DNA of 64,000 nt, taken from Phormidium tenue FACHB-1050. Lineage in GTDB: Bacteria; Cyanobacteriota; Cyanobacteriia; Pseudanabaenales; Pseudanabaenaceae. Below are positions 26,220 through 34,474 of the stretch, in pieces. The position numbers and the translations under genes are program-made. The stretch covers positions 186,001 through 250,000 of the forward strand of contig NZ_JACJQY010000001.1 in the NCBI RefSeq assembly GCF_014696925.1. The letters run 5' to 3'. Within the stretch, counting starts at the first letter, position 1, and each line of letters opens with the position of its first letter. The notes below the pieces were generated by a model that searched no databases, was not told the DNA's origin, and saw nothing but the letters and a program-made list of their open reading frames with translations.

Positions 26220-26300
26220 AAATGCAATCGCATCAACAATCTATCTACTCAATGCGATCGCTATCACCATGAGTCGTGATTTATGGGGCGATCGCCATTA
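26220..26300. repeat. HIP1-rich interspersed repeat, copy 7
   Basis: CAATCGCATCAACAATCTAT, then ATGCGATCGCTATCACCATG-AGTCGTGATTTATGGGGCGA. It ends exactly at the devA stop codon, which explains why a devA tail was carried with a related repeat at 23.99 kb. Confidence 0.75.
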
Positions 26301-26301
26301 A

Positions 26302-27021
26302 TTAATGACCAACTTCAATATTGGGAACGAGCTTGCCATCTTCCATATAGACAATGCGATCAGCGATATCGAGGATGCGATTGTCGTGGGTGATGAGGAG
26401 AATTGTGCAACCTTTTTGTTTGGCGAGGGTTTGCATGAGTTCCACAACTTCGCGACCTGATTTTTTATCGAGGGCTGCTGTGGGTTCATCGGCTAGGACG
26501 ATCTTGGGTTGAGAAACTAGCGCACGGGCGATCGCCACCCGTTGTTTTTGACCACCAGAGAGACTATCAGGATAATAATCGAGGCGATGACCCAGCCCAA
26601 CCGCTTCGAGCATGGCGGTAGCATTACCATCTAGATCAGAAGTTCCATCCTCATCATGAAGTTCTAGAGACATGCGTACATTTTGTCTAGCCGTAAGGAA
26701 TGTCATCAAATTATGGGCTTGAAAGATATAGCCAATATTGCGGCGGATTTGCACGAGAGCGTTTTTATCAGCGCCACGAATTTCTCGATCCAGAATTTTT
26801 AAGCTGCCTTCCTGTGCCGATCGCAAACCACCCATGAGCGTCAAGAGCGTAGTTTTGCCTGAACCAGAGGGACCCGTCATGATGATGATTTCGCCAGCAT
26901 AGATATCGAGATTGATATCAAAAAGTGCCTGTTTGCGTAAATCACCTTCGCCGAAATAATGATTGAGATTTTGGGCAGAGATTACGGGTGTAGATGGAGC
27001 AATGGCAAGTGGGGAGTTCAT
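26302..27021 (-). CDS. devA: DevA-type ABC exporter ATP-binding protein
   Basis: ABC ATPase of 239 aa of the MacB/LolD/DevA class. Walker A is MTGPSGSGKTTLLTLMGGL, the signature is DSLSGGQKQRVAIARALV, Walker B is PKIVLADEPTAALDKKSG, and the H-loop is LLITHDNRI. The GG-L-R and Q-loop region (NIGYIFQAHNLMTFLT) are as in DevA. I take the ATG at 27021, 2 nt after the stop of the GAP-family gene, rather than the ATG 48 nt further up inside it. With DevC at 27.7 kb and the HlyD-like protein at 31.9 kb it should form an exporter, in heterocystous relatives a glycolipid exporter. This window shows no heterocyst genes, so the cargo is open. Confidence 0.9.
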   Translation of the reverse strand: MNSPLAIAPSTPVISAQNLNHYFGEGDLRKQALFDINLDIYAGEIIIMTGPSGSGKTTLLTLMGGLRSAQEGSLKILDREIRGADKNALVQIRRNIGYIFQAHNLMTFLTARQNVRMSLELHDEDGTSDLDGNATAMLEAVGLGHRLDYYPDSLSGGQKQRVAIARALVSQPKIVLADEPTAALDKKSGREVVELMQTLAKQKGCTILLITHDNRILDIADRIVYMEDGKLVPNIEVGH

Positions 27022-27023
27022 AG

Positions 27024-27731
27024 CTATAGGAGTTTGATTGATGGATTTCCAAAGGCGTTGGCAATGCAATAGACGAGGCTATCGGCAATAAAAAATATGC
27101 CTAAACCTAAGATTAGAAAACGGATGATGTGAGGAGAATAGATGGCAATGGAGCGGTTAATGCGCTGAATTAGAGACAGGGCAAAGCTCTGACGATGGAA
27201 GAAAAGATAGATAACAACTAGAGCGCTTGGTGGCAGGACAAAAATTAGGTTATAGAGTGCCAAGATCCTCATAGTTGATACGAGATCTAGGTTAGCGCGG
27301 ACGATCTGCTCGATCGCTGCGAAATATGGTAAAGCGGTGGGAAGTTCTAAAATCGTTACAGACATTCCTAACAGGAAAGTTCTTGCCAAGTTTAATTTTT
27401 TCGGTACTTTTGCTGGTTCAGATTGAGTAGGAATTCGGAGCATAATGCCCACTACCAATAAAATTATGCCAATCAGAAGCTGAATTGTATAAAGTAATGG
27501 CGTAGATAAAGAGAATCCAGAGTTTACGATCACGGTCTGAATTAATCTATCTAAGCCCAAGACTGCCAATAATCCCGATGTCCAATAGGCTAAAAATATG
27601 CCAATTACAAAGGCGATCGATCTCGGAATTGGCTTTGGCGTTCCTAGCAAATAGACTTGTAAAGCGATCGCCGATGGATTAAGGCTATCGAGAGCCGCGA
27701 TCGCTATTAGAGAGGGAAGTAATGCTGACAT
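27024..27731 (-). CDS. GAP-family (sulfolipid-addressing-protein-like) membrane protein
   Basis: 235 aa with about six hydrophobic helices. The N-terminus LLPSLIAIAALDSLNPSAIA with the D-S-x-N-P loop is typical of the LysE/GAP superfamily. In mycobacteria GAP proteins assist export of glycopeptidolipids and sulfolipids. Finding one between devC and devA, next to a glycosyltransferase gene, suggests a glycolipid as cargo. That is an inference from context. It ends 2 nt before devA. Confidence 0.75.
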   Translation of the reverse strand: MSALLPSLIAIAALDSLNPSAIALQVYLLGTPKPIPRSIAFVIGIFLAYWTSGLLAVLGLDRLIQTVIVNSGFSLSTPLLYTIQLLIGIILLVVGIMLRIPTQSEPAKVPKKLNLARTFLLGMSVTILELPTALPYFAAIEQIVRANLDLVSTMRILALYNLIFVLPPSALVVIYLFFHRQSFALSLIQRINRSIAIYSPHIIRFLILGLGIFFIADSLVYCIANAFGNPSIKLL

Positions 27732-27747
27732 AAAGTTTAAAAAATAA

Positions 27748-28920
27748 TTAGAAAATATCAGCAGGATCGGCGGTTTGGAGTTTTCGCATGGCGATCGCGC
27801 CCGAAACTGTACACATGATTACAGTCATCACAAATACAGAAGTGGCGCGTTCTAGCGTCATTTTTATCGGTAGCATGGTGGCGGCGTAGGTAACTTGATA
27901 TAGTCCAACAGAAAGTAGGAAACTGGGCAGAAATCCTAAGCAAGCTAACAAAAGAGCCTCTTGAAAAAGGATGCTTAAGAGAAAGCGATCGCTGTAGCCC
28001 ATTGCCTTGAGAGTGGCGTATTCCGCAAGATGATCGGAGACATCGGAATAGAGAATTTGATAGACAATCACGATACCGACAATAAAGCCCATGGCAACGC
28101 CCAACCCAAAGATGAAGCCGATACTGGTTCCCGTTTCCCAATAGCTTTTTTCGACACCTGCCCATTCTTCGGTAGTCAGAACGCGCATATCATCAGATAA
28201 CAGGCTAGCAATCTCCCTTTTGACTTGCTGAACGTCGGCTCCTTCTTTTAGATGAATTAGCCCCATTTCAATGCGATCGCTACGTCGGTCTGGAAATAAA
28301 CGTAAAAAAGTTGCATCACTGGTAATAATATTGCCATCCGCCGCAAAGGAAGAACCAACTTCAAATAGCCCGCTTACCTGCACCAATTTATTATTTAGCT
28401 GGGCTTCCAGTTCACCCTTTTGCATAAACATATTTGCCACATCGCCATATTCAGGACGACCAGCGCGATCGAAGAGAACGCGATCGAGTTGTTGAATCTG
28501 GGGAATTTGTTGGGCGGGATCGGGTAGGTTGACGCTAGGATTACCCGCATCAACTCCCCAAATGAGAATCGCTCGATTTTGCCGAGTTTCAGGATTGCGC
28601 CATTGACCTGCAACGGAAATGTACAGGGGAGAAACGGATTTAACTTGGGGATGGGCGAGGGTTTGGTAAAGGCGATCGCGTTGAAAATTAGGAGTAGAGA
28701 TGAGAGTTTGAAATTGTGTACTAGCGATCGCTAGATCCGCCTGAATTAATTCGCGATAGGGTTTCATCGCCGAATCATAGAGCGCTCCTTCAAAACCCAT
28801 CTGCACGAACATCAAGATATCAGCAAAGGCAATACCCGATAGCGCCACAATAAAGCGAACTTTATTACGAGTCAGTTGGAGCCAAGCAAGGGGAGTTTTT
28901 CGCAGCAATTTACGAAGCAT
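27748..28920 (-). CDS. devC: DevC-type ABC exporter permease
   Basis: FtsX/MacB-like permease of 390 aa. It starts with the DevC hallmark TPLAWLQLTRNKVRFIVALSG, then a first membrane helix, a large periplasmic domain (about 45-265), and three helices at about 275-300, 320-350 and 360-380 ending in MRKLQTADPADIF, the normal DevC end. A GAGG ribosome site lies before the ATG. It follows the glycosyltransferase gene by 18 nt and precedes the GAP-family gene by 16 nt, so GT1-devC-GAP-devA form one operon. Confidence 0.9.
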   Translation of the reverse strand: MLRKLLRKTPLAWLQLTRNKVRFIVALSGIAFADILMFVQMGFEGALYDSAMKPYRELIQADLAIASTQFQTLISTPNFQRDRLYQTLAHPQVKSVSPLYISVAGQWRNPETRQNRAILIWGVDAGNPSVNLPDPAQQIPQIQQLDRVLFDRAGRPEYGDVANMFMQKGELEAQLNNKLVQVSGLFEVGSSFAADGNIITSDATFLRLFPDRRSDRIEMGLIHLKEGADVQQVKREIASLLSDDMRVLTTEEWAGVEKSYWETGTSIGFIFGLGVAMGFIVGIVIVYQILYSDVSDHLAEYATLKAMGYSDRFLLSILFQEALLLACLGFLPSFLLSVGLYQVTYAATMLPIKMTLERATSVFVMTVIMCTVSGAIAMRKLQTADPADIF

Positions 28921-28938
28921 AGATCCTCTGTGTAGTTT

Positions 28939-30198
28939 TTAATATTCAATTTGGTTGACAATGGCGACTGCCTTAGCAATTCCATTTTCAGCCCGAATTT
29001 TCTCGCCTAAATTGGCTGCTGTTTCGCACATTGAGCGATCTGTTACAGCCATTTGTATAGCTTTTGCAAGATTTTCCGCAGTCAGCTTTTTACGGGGAAT
29101 TGGTTTAGTGCCACCACCTAGTTCAGCAATGCGATTACCCCAAAATGGTTGATCGCCAAAGAAGGGAATCACAATGCTGGGAACTCCTGCCCTGAGAGCC
29201 GCAGATGTCGTACCAGCACCACCGTGATGGACTACCGCCGCCACATAGGGAAAGATAAAAGAATGGGGAATGGAATCCACTATAAAGACCGTATCTGGCA
29301 AATCCCGCTTACTCAACCCGCCCCAACCAGATTGCAAGATGGCGCGTTGCCCTGCGATCGCGATCGCTTGTAAAACGAGATCGGCTGTTGCCTCTGGGTT
29401 ACGATTCCCCATGCTGCCAAAGCCAATAAATACAGGTGGCGCTCCCTCAAGTAAAAAATCCATCAAGTCTTTAGATGGAGTCCAACTGGGATCTTCATCT
29501 AAAAACCAATATCCTGTGACATGGGTATTTTGCCAATCGGAGGGTGGATTAATTATCGATGGACTAAACCCATAGAGAATAGGAAAACGCTGCAAATGTG
29601 GGGAATTGTAAGCACCAAAAAACGGGGCAGCAGGTAGTTCCAAAACTTGTTTTCTTGCTAGTTCATCGCCTTGGCGGGTTCCTTGCCACATGATCTGTCG
29701 AAATAGCATATGGGACAACCAATTAACATAACTACCGAGTTTTGCTAATGATTTCGGAAATAGGATCGCGGGAAAGGCTTTTGTCGGGGTAAATGGAAAG
29801 ATATAGGCTTGAAGCAATGGTAGATTAAACTTTTCAGCAAGCGCAAGACCGAGGAATAGTCCGCCCACACCTGTAATCAGAAGATCCACATCCTGACAAG
29901 CCGACAAACTATCTTTCGCCCAGTCAACAGCAGCGCGTTTAGTTGCTTTTGTCGCTTCCGCGTTAATCGCGAAAAAATCTCCTTTTTCCGTTAACTCTCG
30001 CATCTTGGGAGTTGCCATAAATTCCTGTACATTCCCAGTCATTGGGAAAAACTCCAGCCCATGCGAACTGACTAGAAATTCAAAGTTTTCATGAGTTGCT
30101 ATTCGCACGTTGTGCCCTGCCTTTTGCAATCCCTTACCCAAAGCAATATAGGGTTGAACATCGCCTCGACTTCCTAGAGAAATAATCGCAATTCGCAT
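28939..30198 (-). CDS. GT1/GT28-type glycosyltransferase (glycolipid UGT-like)
   Basis: GT-B enzyme of 419 aa resembling sterol glucosyltransferase and macrolide or flavonoid UGTs. The N-terminus MRIAIISLGSRGDVQPYIAL is the GT28-type fold, and the C-terminal donor site is VAAVVHHGGAGTTSAALRAG then PFFGDQPFWGNRI, with the acidic residue expected to hold the sugar. The ATG at 30198 has AAGGAAGGA just upstream, so I prefer it to the in-frame TTG at 30204. First gene of the devC-GAP-devA operon, so the enzyme probably makes the glycolipid that the exporter moves. Confidence 0.87.
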   Translation of the reverse strand: MRIAIISLGSRGDVQPYIALGKGLQKAGHNVRIATHENFEFLVSSHGLEFFPMTGNVQEFMATPKMRELTEKGDFFAINAEATKATKRAAVDWAKDSLSACQDVDLLITGVGGLFLGLALAEKFNLPLLQAYIFPFTPTKAFPAILFPKSLAKLGSYVNWLSHMLFRQIMWQGTRQGDELARKQVLELPAAPFFGAYNSPHLQRFPILYGFSPSIINPPSDWQNTHVTGYWFLDEDPSWTPSKDLMDFLLEGAPPVFIGFGSMGNRNPEATADLVLQAIAIAGQRAILQSGWGGLSKRDLPDTVFIVDSIPHSFIFPYVAAVVHHGGAGTTSAALRAGVPSIVIPFFGDQPFWGNRIAELGGGTKPIPRKKLTAENLAKAIQMAVTDRSMCETAANLGEKIRAENGIAKAVAIVNQIEY

Positions 30199-30330
30199 AA
30201 ACAATCCTTCCTTTTTACAACAAATCGAGAGACTTGCCTGATATAATGTGAGTAATTGCTCGTATTTTATAGCTACTTTAGAGTGCCTGACAACTCGCCT
30301 TTTTTGATCTTTTTTTGATATTTGTGACCT

Positions 30331-30951
30331 ATGACCAAACCCTTACAAAAGCCGCGTAAATTACCAAAACAGGAGCGTTCTCAAGCAACTGTTAGCGCTA
30401 TTCTCATCGCCACAACTCGCATTTTGACCGAAGAGGGATACGATAAATTCAATACAAATCGAGTCGCGGAACTCGCAGGCGTGAGTGTTGGCTCACTGTA
30501 TCAATACTTTCCCAATAAGGAATCTTTGCTTTATGCTTTAGGAGAGCATCATGCGAATGAAATGGCGCAGTTAGCGCAACATCATCTAGAAGGGCTAGGC
30601 GATCGCTCAATCCTAGAAGTAATTCAGCAGATTATCAAAGCGGTTTTAGCGGCTTATACAGTGAACCCTAAACTCTATCGCATCCTGCACCAACAGGTTC
30701 CCCGCAGTGAGGAGATGCGAAAGCTAGATGATGCCAGAATTGAGCAAATGTTCTACTCATTTCTCGCTCCACATCGCGATCAATTGCGACCAAAAAACCT
30801 AGATATAACGGTTTTCATCGTTAGCCGCACAATCAAAGCCCTACTTTATGATGCGATCGTTGATCGCCCTAATCTCTTAAAAAATGGCGAACTCGAACAA
30901 GAAATTATAGGTATGTTGTCATCTTATTTGATCAGTCCAAACTCGCTGTGA
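30331..30951 (+). CDS. TetR-family transcription regulator
   Basis: 206 aa. The N-terminal helix-turn-helix reads QERSQATVSAILIATTRILT and FNTNRVAELAGVSVGSLYQY-FPNKESLLYAL, the standard TetR DNA-binding domain. The C-terminal part should be ligand binding. It is divergent from the GT1-devC-GAP-devA operon with a 132-bp shared upstream region, which makes that operon the likely target. I see no convincing palindrome there. Its 3' end overlaps the convergent 73-aa gene by 20 nt. Confidence 0.9.
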   Translation: MTKPLQKPRKLPKQERSQATVSAILIATTRILTEEGYDKFNTNRVAELAGVSVGSLYQYFPNKESLLYALGEHHANEMAQLAQHHLEGLGDRSILEVIQQIIKAVLAAYTVNPKLYRILHQQVPRSEEMRKLDDARIEQMFYSFLAPHRDQLRPKNLDITVFIVSRTIKALLYDAIVDRPNLLKNGELEQEIIGMLSSYLISPNSL

Positions 30952-31153
30952 TTTGGCGATCACCATTAAAAAAAGCAGATAGATATTCGATTCCGTAAGT
31001 AAAAGTCATTTCTAACGGTTTGAATATCGCAAAGGCGATCGCACAATTGATGACATCTGGCTCGTAAGCGGCGTAGTATTCAATTTCAGCGATCGCATCT
31101 TCTAGAACTGAGGCGACATTGGGCAATTGCGCTAACAAAAAGGTGTATGACAT
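30932..31153 (-). CDS. small protein of unknown function in the devB operon
   Basis: 73 aa (MSYTFLLAQLPNVASVLEDA... ). It has an excellent ribosome site, AGGAGATAAAAA, before the ATG, and lies 16 nt after the GNAT gene. Both argue that it is a real gene. Two weakly hydrophobic helices are visible but no clear membrane segment. No family recognised. The 3' end overlaps the convergent TetR gene. Confidence 0.6.
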   Translation of the reverse strand: MSYTFLLAQLPNVASVLEDAIAEIEYYAAYEPDVINCAIAFAIFKPLEMTFTYGIEYLSAFFNGDRQITASLD

Positions 31154-31169
31154 TTTTTATCTCCTGAGA

Positions 31170-31853
31170 TTAAGCTTGTGGCGATCGCATCATCATCCAT
31201 AGGGGCGGCGCATCCTTGAGAACTCGCAGTTCCTCTCGCACTACAAATCCATGTCGTTGATAGAATTTTACGGCGCGATCGGTGGAAGTAAAGAGATAGC
31301 AAATTTCACCTTGGCGATCGGCTTGCTGCAAGACAGGTTGTAATAGCAAACTGCCTATCCCTTTGCTTTGAGCCTTTGGCGATACACCTAATCCTTCTAG
31401 ATACCAGTGCGGGGTTGGACAATCACGCAGGCGATAGGCTTCTGTTTTTGTCAAAGTGTTGAGTATGCGCTTGGTGGAAATAGCCCCGTTCTGAAGGAAT
31501 ATTTCCAAGATCAAAGGCAGTGATCCTAGCAATGAGGGTGACTTAGCGTTAGGAGGCAACCAACTAGCAATTCCTAAAATTTGCAAGTTATCGAGCGCCG
31601 TAGAAGTATTGCGATCGCTCTGTTCACTGCAATAGACATGTCCTAAAGGAAAGTCATGATTTATCGTTTTACGCCAAGCTTTTTCGAGGCTTTCTAAGCG
31701 ATAACGTTCATTGGGAATGAGATAGCAAGATAGGGGGTCAACAAAGAACGTGTCTGCCATCATTTTGGCAGCAATAGAAATATGAGATTGTTTAAGAGAG
31801 AGGATTTGCGGCTCTTCATTCCTAACAGTCATTTTGTCATTGAGAATAGTCAT
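31170..31853 (-). CDS. GNAT-family N-acetyltransferase
   Basis: 227 aa. The acetyl-CoA-binding motif is GLGVSPKAQSKGIGSLLLQP, followed by YLFTSTDRAVKFYQRHGFVV, the typical GNAT C-terminal strand and helix. The N-terminal part (residues 20-60, AAKMMADTFFVDPLSCYL) resembles acetyltransferases of the polyketide/lipid-tailoring type that sit near exporters. An AGGAG site precedes the ATG. It is 20 nt downstream of the HlyD-like gene and probably co-transcribed. Substrate unknown. Confidence 0.85.
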   Translation of the reverse strand: MTILNDKMTVRNEEPQILSLKQSHISIAAKMMADTFFVDPLSCYLIPNERYRLESLEKAWRKTINHDFPLGHVYCSEQSDRNTSTALDNLQILGIASWLPPNAKSPSLLGSLPLILEIFLQNGAISTKRILNTLTKTEAYRLRDCPTPHWYLEGLGVSPKAQSKGIGSLLLQPVLQQADRQGEICYLFTSTDRAVKFYQRHGFVVREELRVLKDAPPLWMMMRSPQA

Positions 31854-31873
31854 AAATAGATCTCCTGATGATA

Positions 31874-33055
31874 TTAATTTATGGATGAAAGCTGGATCTT
31901 GCCTTGAACTTGCAAGTTTGTAAAAGCAGCAACGCGGCGGCTATCCTCTGGGCTTAAACGCACTTTGACCTCAATCACGCGGCGATCGAGATTCTCTCCT
32001 GCTTGATTGGTTGCTTGTCGTTGACGTTCAATTTGCAAACCAACTTGTGAAACCACACCCTTTACTTCGCCTTGAAAAGATTGCCCTGTAATCGTTGCCG
32101 ATTGTCCAACCTTAACCCGATCAATCTCCGTTTGATAGACTTCCAACACGGCGACCATGCGATCGGTTGCTCCCAATTCAACGATGCCATCATTGCTAAC
32201 CTTTTCCCCTAATCGCGTGCGGATTTTGAGGATTTGTCCATCCATTGGAGCGCGAATATAGGCTTGAGCAAGGTTCGTCTCCGCCCGTTTGAGAGCAGCG
32301 ATCGCACTGTCTACTTCTCTAGCCTTGGTAGCAATATCCACAGGACGCACTTCGGCAATGCGATCACGAGTGCTACTTGCCTCAAGGATTTGGGCTTGGA
32401 GCGTATTGGCAAAGCGATCGCGATTACTTAAAGCTTCTTGCAATTGAGCGCGGGTTGTCTCCGCCGCCAGACGTTTCGTATCCAAAACTGAAGCAGAGAT
32501 TACGCCTTGGGCATAGAGTTGTTGAAACCGAGCCAACTCTGCCTCCGCAGTACGAACTTCCGATTGCCAACGGGAAATCGTCGCCGATTGGGAAGCCTCA
32601 CTACCGCGCAAATCTGCTTGCAATCGTAAAATCGATGCTTCTTGGGCTTGAATTTCTGATTGTTTCGCACCAGCACTAACTCTTGCGAATTCCGCTTGAG
32701 CAATCTCCACCTGAGCCTTAGCTTGCGCCACCTCATCAGCAAAGCGATCGCTAGCATCTAGTACGGCGATAATCTGCCCTGCTTTCACCCGATCGCCGAC
32801 TTGGACGCGCAATTCCTTTAGGCGATCGCCATCTAGGGCAACGGGAGCCGCTAAACGCATGACTTCTCCTTCGGGTTCCAATCGACCCAGCGCTGTTACG
32901 GGCAGAGGCGCACTAGCGATCGCTGAAGTGTTATTGGTAATATTGGGCTTGCTCGAAGAGACAATGCTATAAATAGAAATTCCTGTAGCTAGAGCCGCAA
33001 GGAAAATTCCCCCAAGCCAAAGATGGCGGGAGTTAAAGAAAGATTGAGATGTCAT
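31874..33055 (-). CDS. devB: DevB-type HlyD/membrane fusion protein
   Basis: Periplasmic adaptor of an ABC exporter, 393 aa. One N-terminal membrane helix (HLWLGGIFLAALATGISIYS), then the biotinyl-lipoyl half-motifs LPVTALGRLEPEGEVMRLAA and KAGQIIAVLDASDRFADEVA, a long alpha-hairpin rich in Ala/Gln/Glu (about 105-265), then YIRAPMDGQILKIRTRLGEK and a beta-barrel. The GRLEPEGEV segment is characteristic of DevB. It is separated from devC and devA by four genes, an unusual split of a normally contiguous devBCA set. Confidence 0.9.
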   Translation of the reverse strand: MTSQSFFNSRHLWLGGIFLAALATGISIYSIVSSSKPNITNNTSAIASAPLPVTALGRLEPEGEVMRLAAPVALDGDRLKELRVQVGDRVKAGQIIAVLDASDRFADEVAQAKAQVEIAQAEFARVSAGAKQSEIQAQEASILRLQADLRGSEASQSATISRWQSEVRTAEAELARFQQLYAQGVISASVLDTKRLAAETTRAQLQEALSNRDRFANTLQAQILEASSTRDRIAEVRPVDIATKAREVDSAIAALKRAETNLAQAYIRAPMDGQILKIRTRLGEKVSNDGIVELGATDRMVAVLEVYQTEIDRVKVGQSATITGQSFQGEVKGVVSQVGLQIERQRQATNQAGENLDRRVIEVKVRLSPEDSRRVAAFTNLQVQGKIQLSSIN

Positions 33056-33092
33056 ATTTTACTAATCCACTTTCAAAGAAATTTAGCAAGCT

Positions 33093-33668
33093 TCATTCAT
33101 CCGCATAGGTCATCCGAATGAGTTCCCCGATCACCTGCGATCGCTCCTCATCAGAAATGCAGTTAAGCCCTAATAGCTGATTCCAAGAAAGTCCATCCGC
33201 AGCTAAGAGAATTATCCCAGCCTTGAGTGGAGCAATACCACAATTACAGGCTTGTTGATGCCACTGAGTACAGGCTTCTTGGAATGGTTGGAGGAGTTTG
33301 CTGTCTTTAGCGACTGCTGCTAACAATCCAGACTGAATTGCGGCATTCTGGCGATCGAATGTATCTCCAGCCCTGATGTAAGCCCGTAACCAAGCTCCCT
33401 TGATCGTAAGATCGCCTTCGCGAAGAAGTTCTATCTCTAATAATTGCTCGAACTCAGCGATCAGGTTTGCCACCATACTCGTCAATAGAGCTTCTTTATT
33501 AGGGAAATGATAGAGCAATCCGCCTTTGCTTACGCCTGCTTCTTTTGCCACAGCATCGAGGGTCAAAGCGTCAGAGCCAAAGCGCAAAACAACTTCACCT
33601 GCTGCATTGAGCAGTGATTCTCGCGTCGCCGATCGCGATCGCTTGCCTACCTCTAAAGCCTCTACCAT
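33093..33668 (-). CDS. TetR-family transcription regulator
   Basis: 191 aa. Helix-turn-helix: SATRESLLNAAGEVVLRFG, then LTLDAVAKEAGVSKGGLLYH-FPNKEALLTSM. The C-terminal half resembles the TetR_C_6-like group with AAIQSGLLAAVAKDSKLL. It lies 37 nt upstream of devB in the same direction, so regulator and adaptor share a promoter and probably autoregulate. Two palindromes upstream of the start are listed separately as candidate operators. Confidence 0.9.
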   Translation of the reverse strand: MVEALEVGKRSRSATRESLLNAAGEVVLRFGSDALTLDAVAKEAGVSKGGLLYHFPNKEALLTSMVANLIAEFEQLLEIELLREGDLTIKGAWLRAYIRAGDTFDRQNAAIQSGLLAAVAKDSKLLQPFQEACTQWHQQACNCGIAPLKAGIILLAADGLSWNQLLGLNCISDEERSQVIGELIRMTYADE

Positions 33669-33695
33669 AAACTTTTGCTCGAATACTAAAAATTT

Positions 33696-33744
33696 AAGTC
33701 AATTGACTTGTCTTAAATTAACTATACCGTCTGGACTGTATAGT
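33696..33744. promoter_or_regulatory. candidate TetR operators upstream of the TetR-devB operon
   Basis: A perfect 14-bp palindrome AAGTCAATTGACTT at 33696-33709, and an imperfect 24-bp palindrome at 33721-33744 with arms ACTATACCGTC and GACTGTATAGT (10 of 12 pairs match). They lie 28-76 bp upstream of the TetR start codon, where an autoregulatory operator is expected. Assigned from symmetry and position only. Confidence 0.45.
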
Positions 33745-33750
33745 GTCAAT

Positions 33751-33847
33751 ATAGCAAAGCAAGTTTTGCTGTACAAACCAAAACCCAAGAATCGAGTGGC
33801 GGAGCTTCGCTCCGCCACTCGATTCTTGGGTTGTACTAGCTAACTCT
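33751..33847. repeat. 97-bp palindromic element, copy A
   Basis: Left flank ATAGCAAAGCAAGTTTTGCT, then a long palindrome (arms AACCCAAGAATCGAGTGGCG and complement, 33782-33832), then right flank TGTACTAGCTAACTCT. The same left flank, palindrome and right flank occur at 44123-44226, so this is one mobile or duplicated unit. It occupies much of the 313-bp gap before the ArsR gene. Confidence 0.8.
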
Positions 33848-33981
33848 AAAGTTTACAGTCAACACCCTTAAACATCAGACAACTGTGTAGTTACCATTAT
33901 TTGGGATACATTACTATATGGTAATATGCTAGGATTAAGTTGTAATAAACTATAGTAGTTAAAAAGCTTCTCTCCACCGTT

Positions 33982-34377
33982 ATGACCTTTAATTCCTCTG
34001 CTCTGACTCAAGTCGCTGATTACTTTAAAGTATTATCTGAACTCAGTCGATTGCAAGTGCTATGTTCTTTGAAGTCAGGCTCAAAGAATGTTACGGAAAT
34101 CATGGAAGAGACAGGGTTAGGTCAAGCAAATGTCTCGAAACACCTGAAGATTTTGGCTCAATCAGGGATTGTTTCTAGGACTCCTCAAGGAGTCAGCGTA
34201 TATTACGAAATTGTCGAACCATTTATTTTTGATCTATGTGAACTGGTGAGCGATCGCCTCTCTATTCGATTACAAGAGCAATCACAACAGCTAAAACAAC
34301 TAGAAGGATTGCGTCGGAATGAACCCATTAGTGCTAGTCAAAAAAACATTAAAGTTAAAGCCAAAAATTATGCTTAA
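33982..34377 (+). CDS. ArsR-type winged-helix regulator
   Basis: 131 aa. The fold is plain from LTQVADYFKVLSELSRLQVL-CSL, VTEIMEETGLGQANVSKHLK and GIVSRTPQGVSVYYEI. The metal-coordinating ELCVCDL motif of ArsR/SmtB is absent, although a single Cys lies in FDLCELV, so it may sense sulfide, persulfide or another signal. It lies convergent to the NIL-domain gene at the end of the sulfate operon. The AT-rich leader at 33915-33960 (TATGGTAATATG) probably holds the promoter. Confidence 0.85.
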   Translation: MTFNSSALTQVADYFKVLSELSRLQVLCSLKSGSKNVTEIMEETGLGQANVSKHLKILAQSGIVSRTPQGVSVYYEIVEPFIFDLCELVSDRLSIRLQEQSQQLKQLEGLRRNEPISASQKNIKVKAKNYA

Positions 34378-34432
34378 CGGCTACACCATTCTGTGTTTTG
34401 GTATTAGTTGCTGATCCGATACTTACTGATAA

Positions 34433-34452
34433 GGACACCCGATGGGGTGTCC
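34433..34452. terminator. hairpin between convergent ArsR and NIL genes
   Basis: GGACACCC-GATG-GGGTGTCC, a perfect 8-bp stem with a tetraloop, in the 97-bp gap where two convergent transcripts end. No long T run follows on either side, so it is a weak candidate terminator. Confidence 0.5.
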
Positions 34453-34474
34453 TTCCACAAACCATTTAGGATTG

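Noticed and set aside
16351-26300. Repeated GCGATCGC-containing units as a possible CRISPR array
   Set aside because: Units are scattered over many gaps, spacing is irregular, spacers are not unique between regular repeats, and no cas gene is present.
26302-33055. Heterocyst-specific role for the DevBCA genes
   Set aside because: No hgl, hep or het genes are present, the cluster is split, and DevBCA-type exporters occur in non-heterocystous species.
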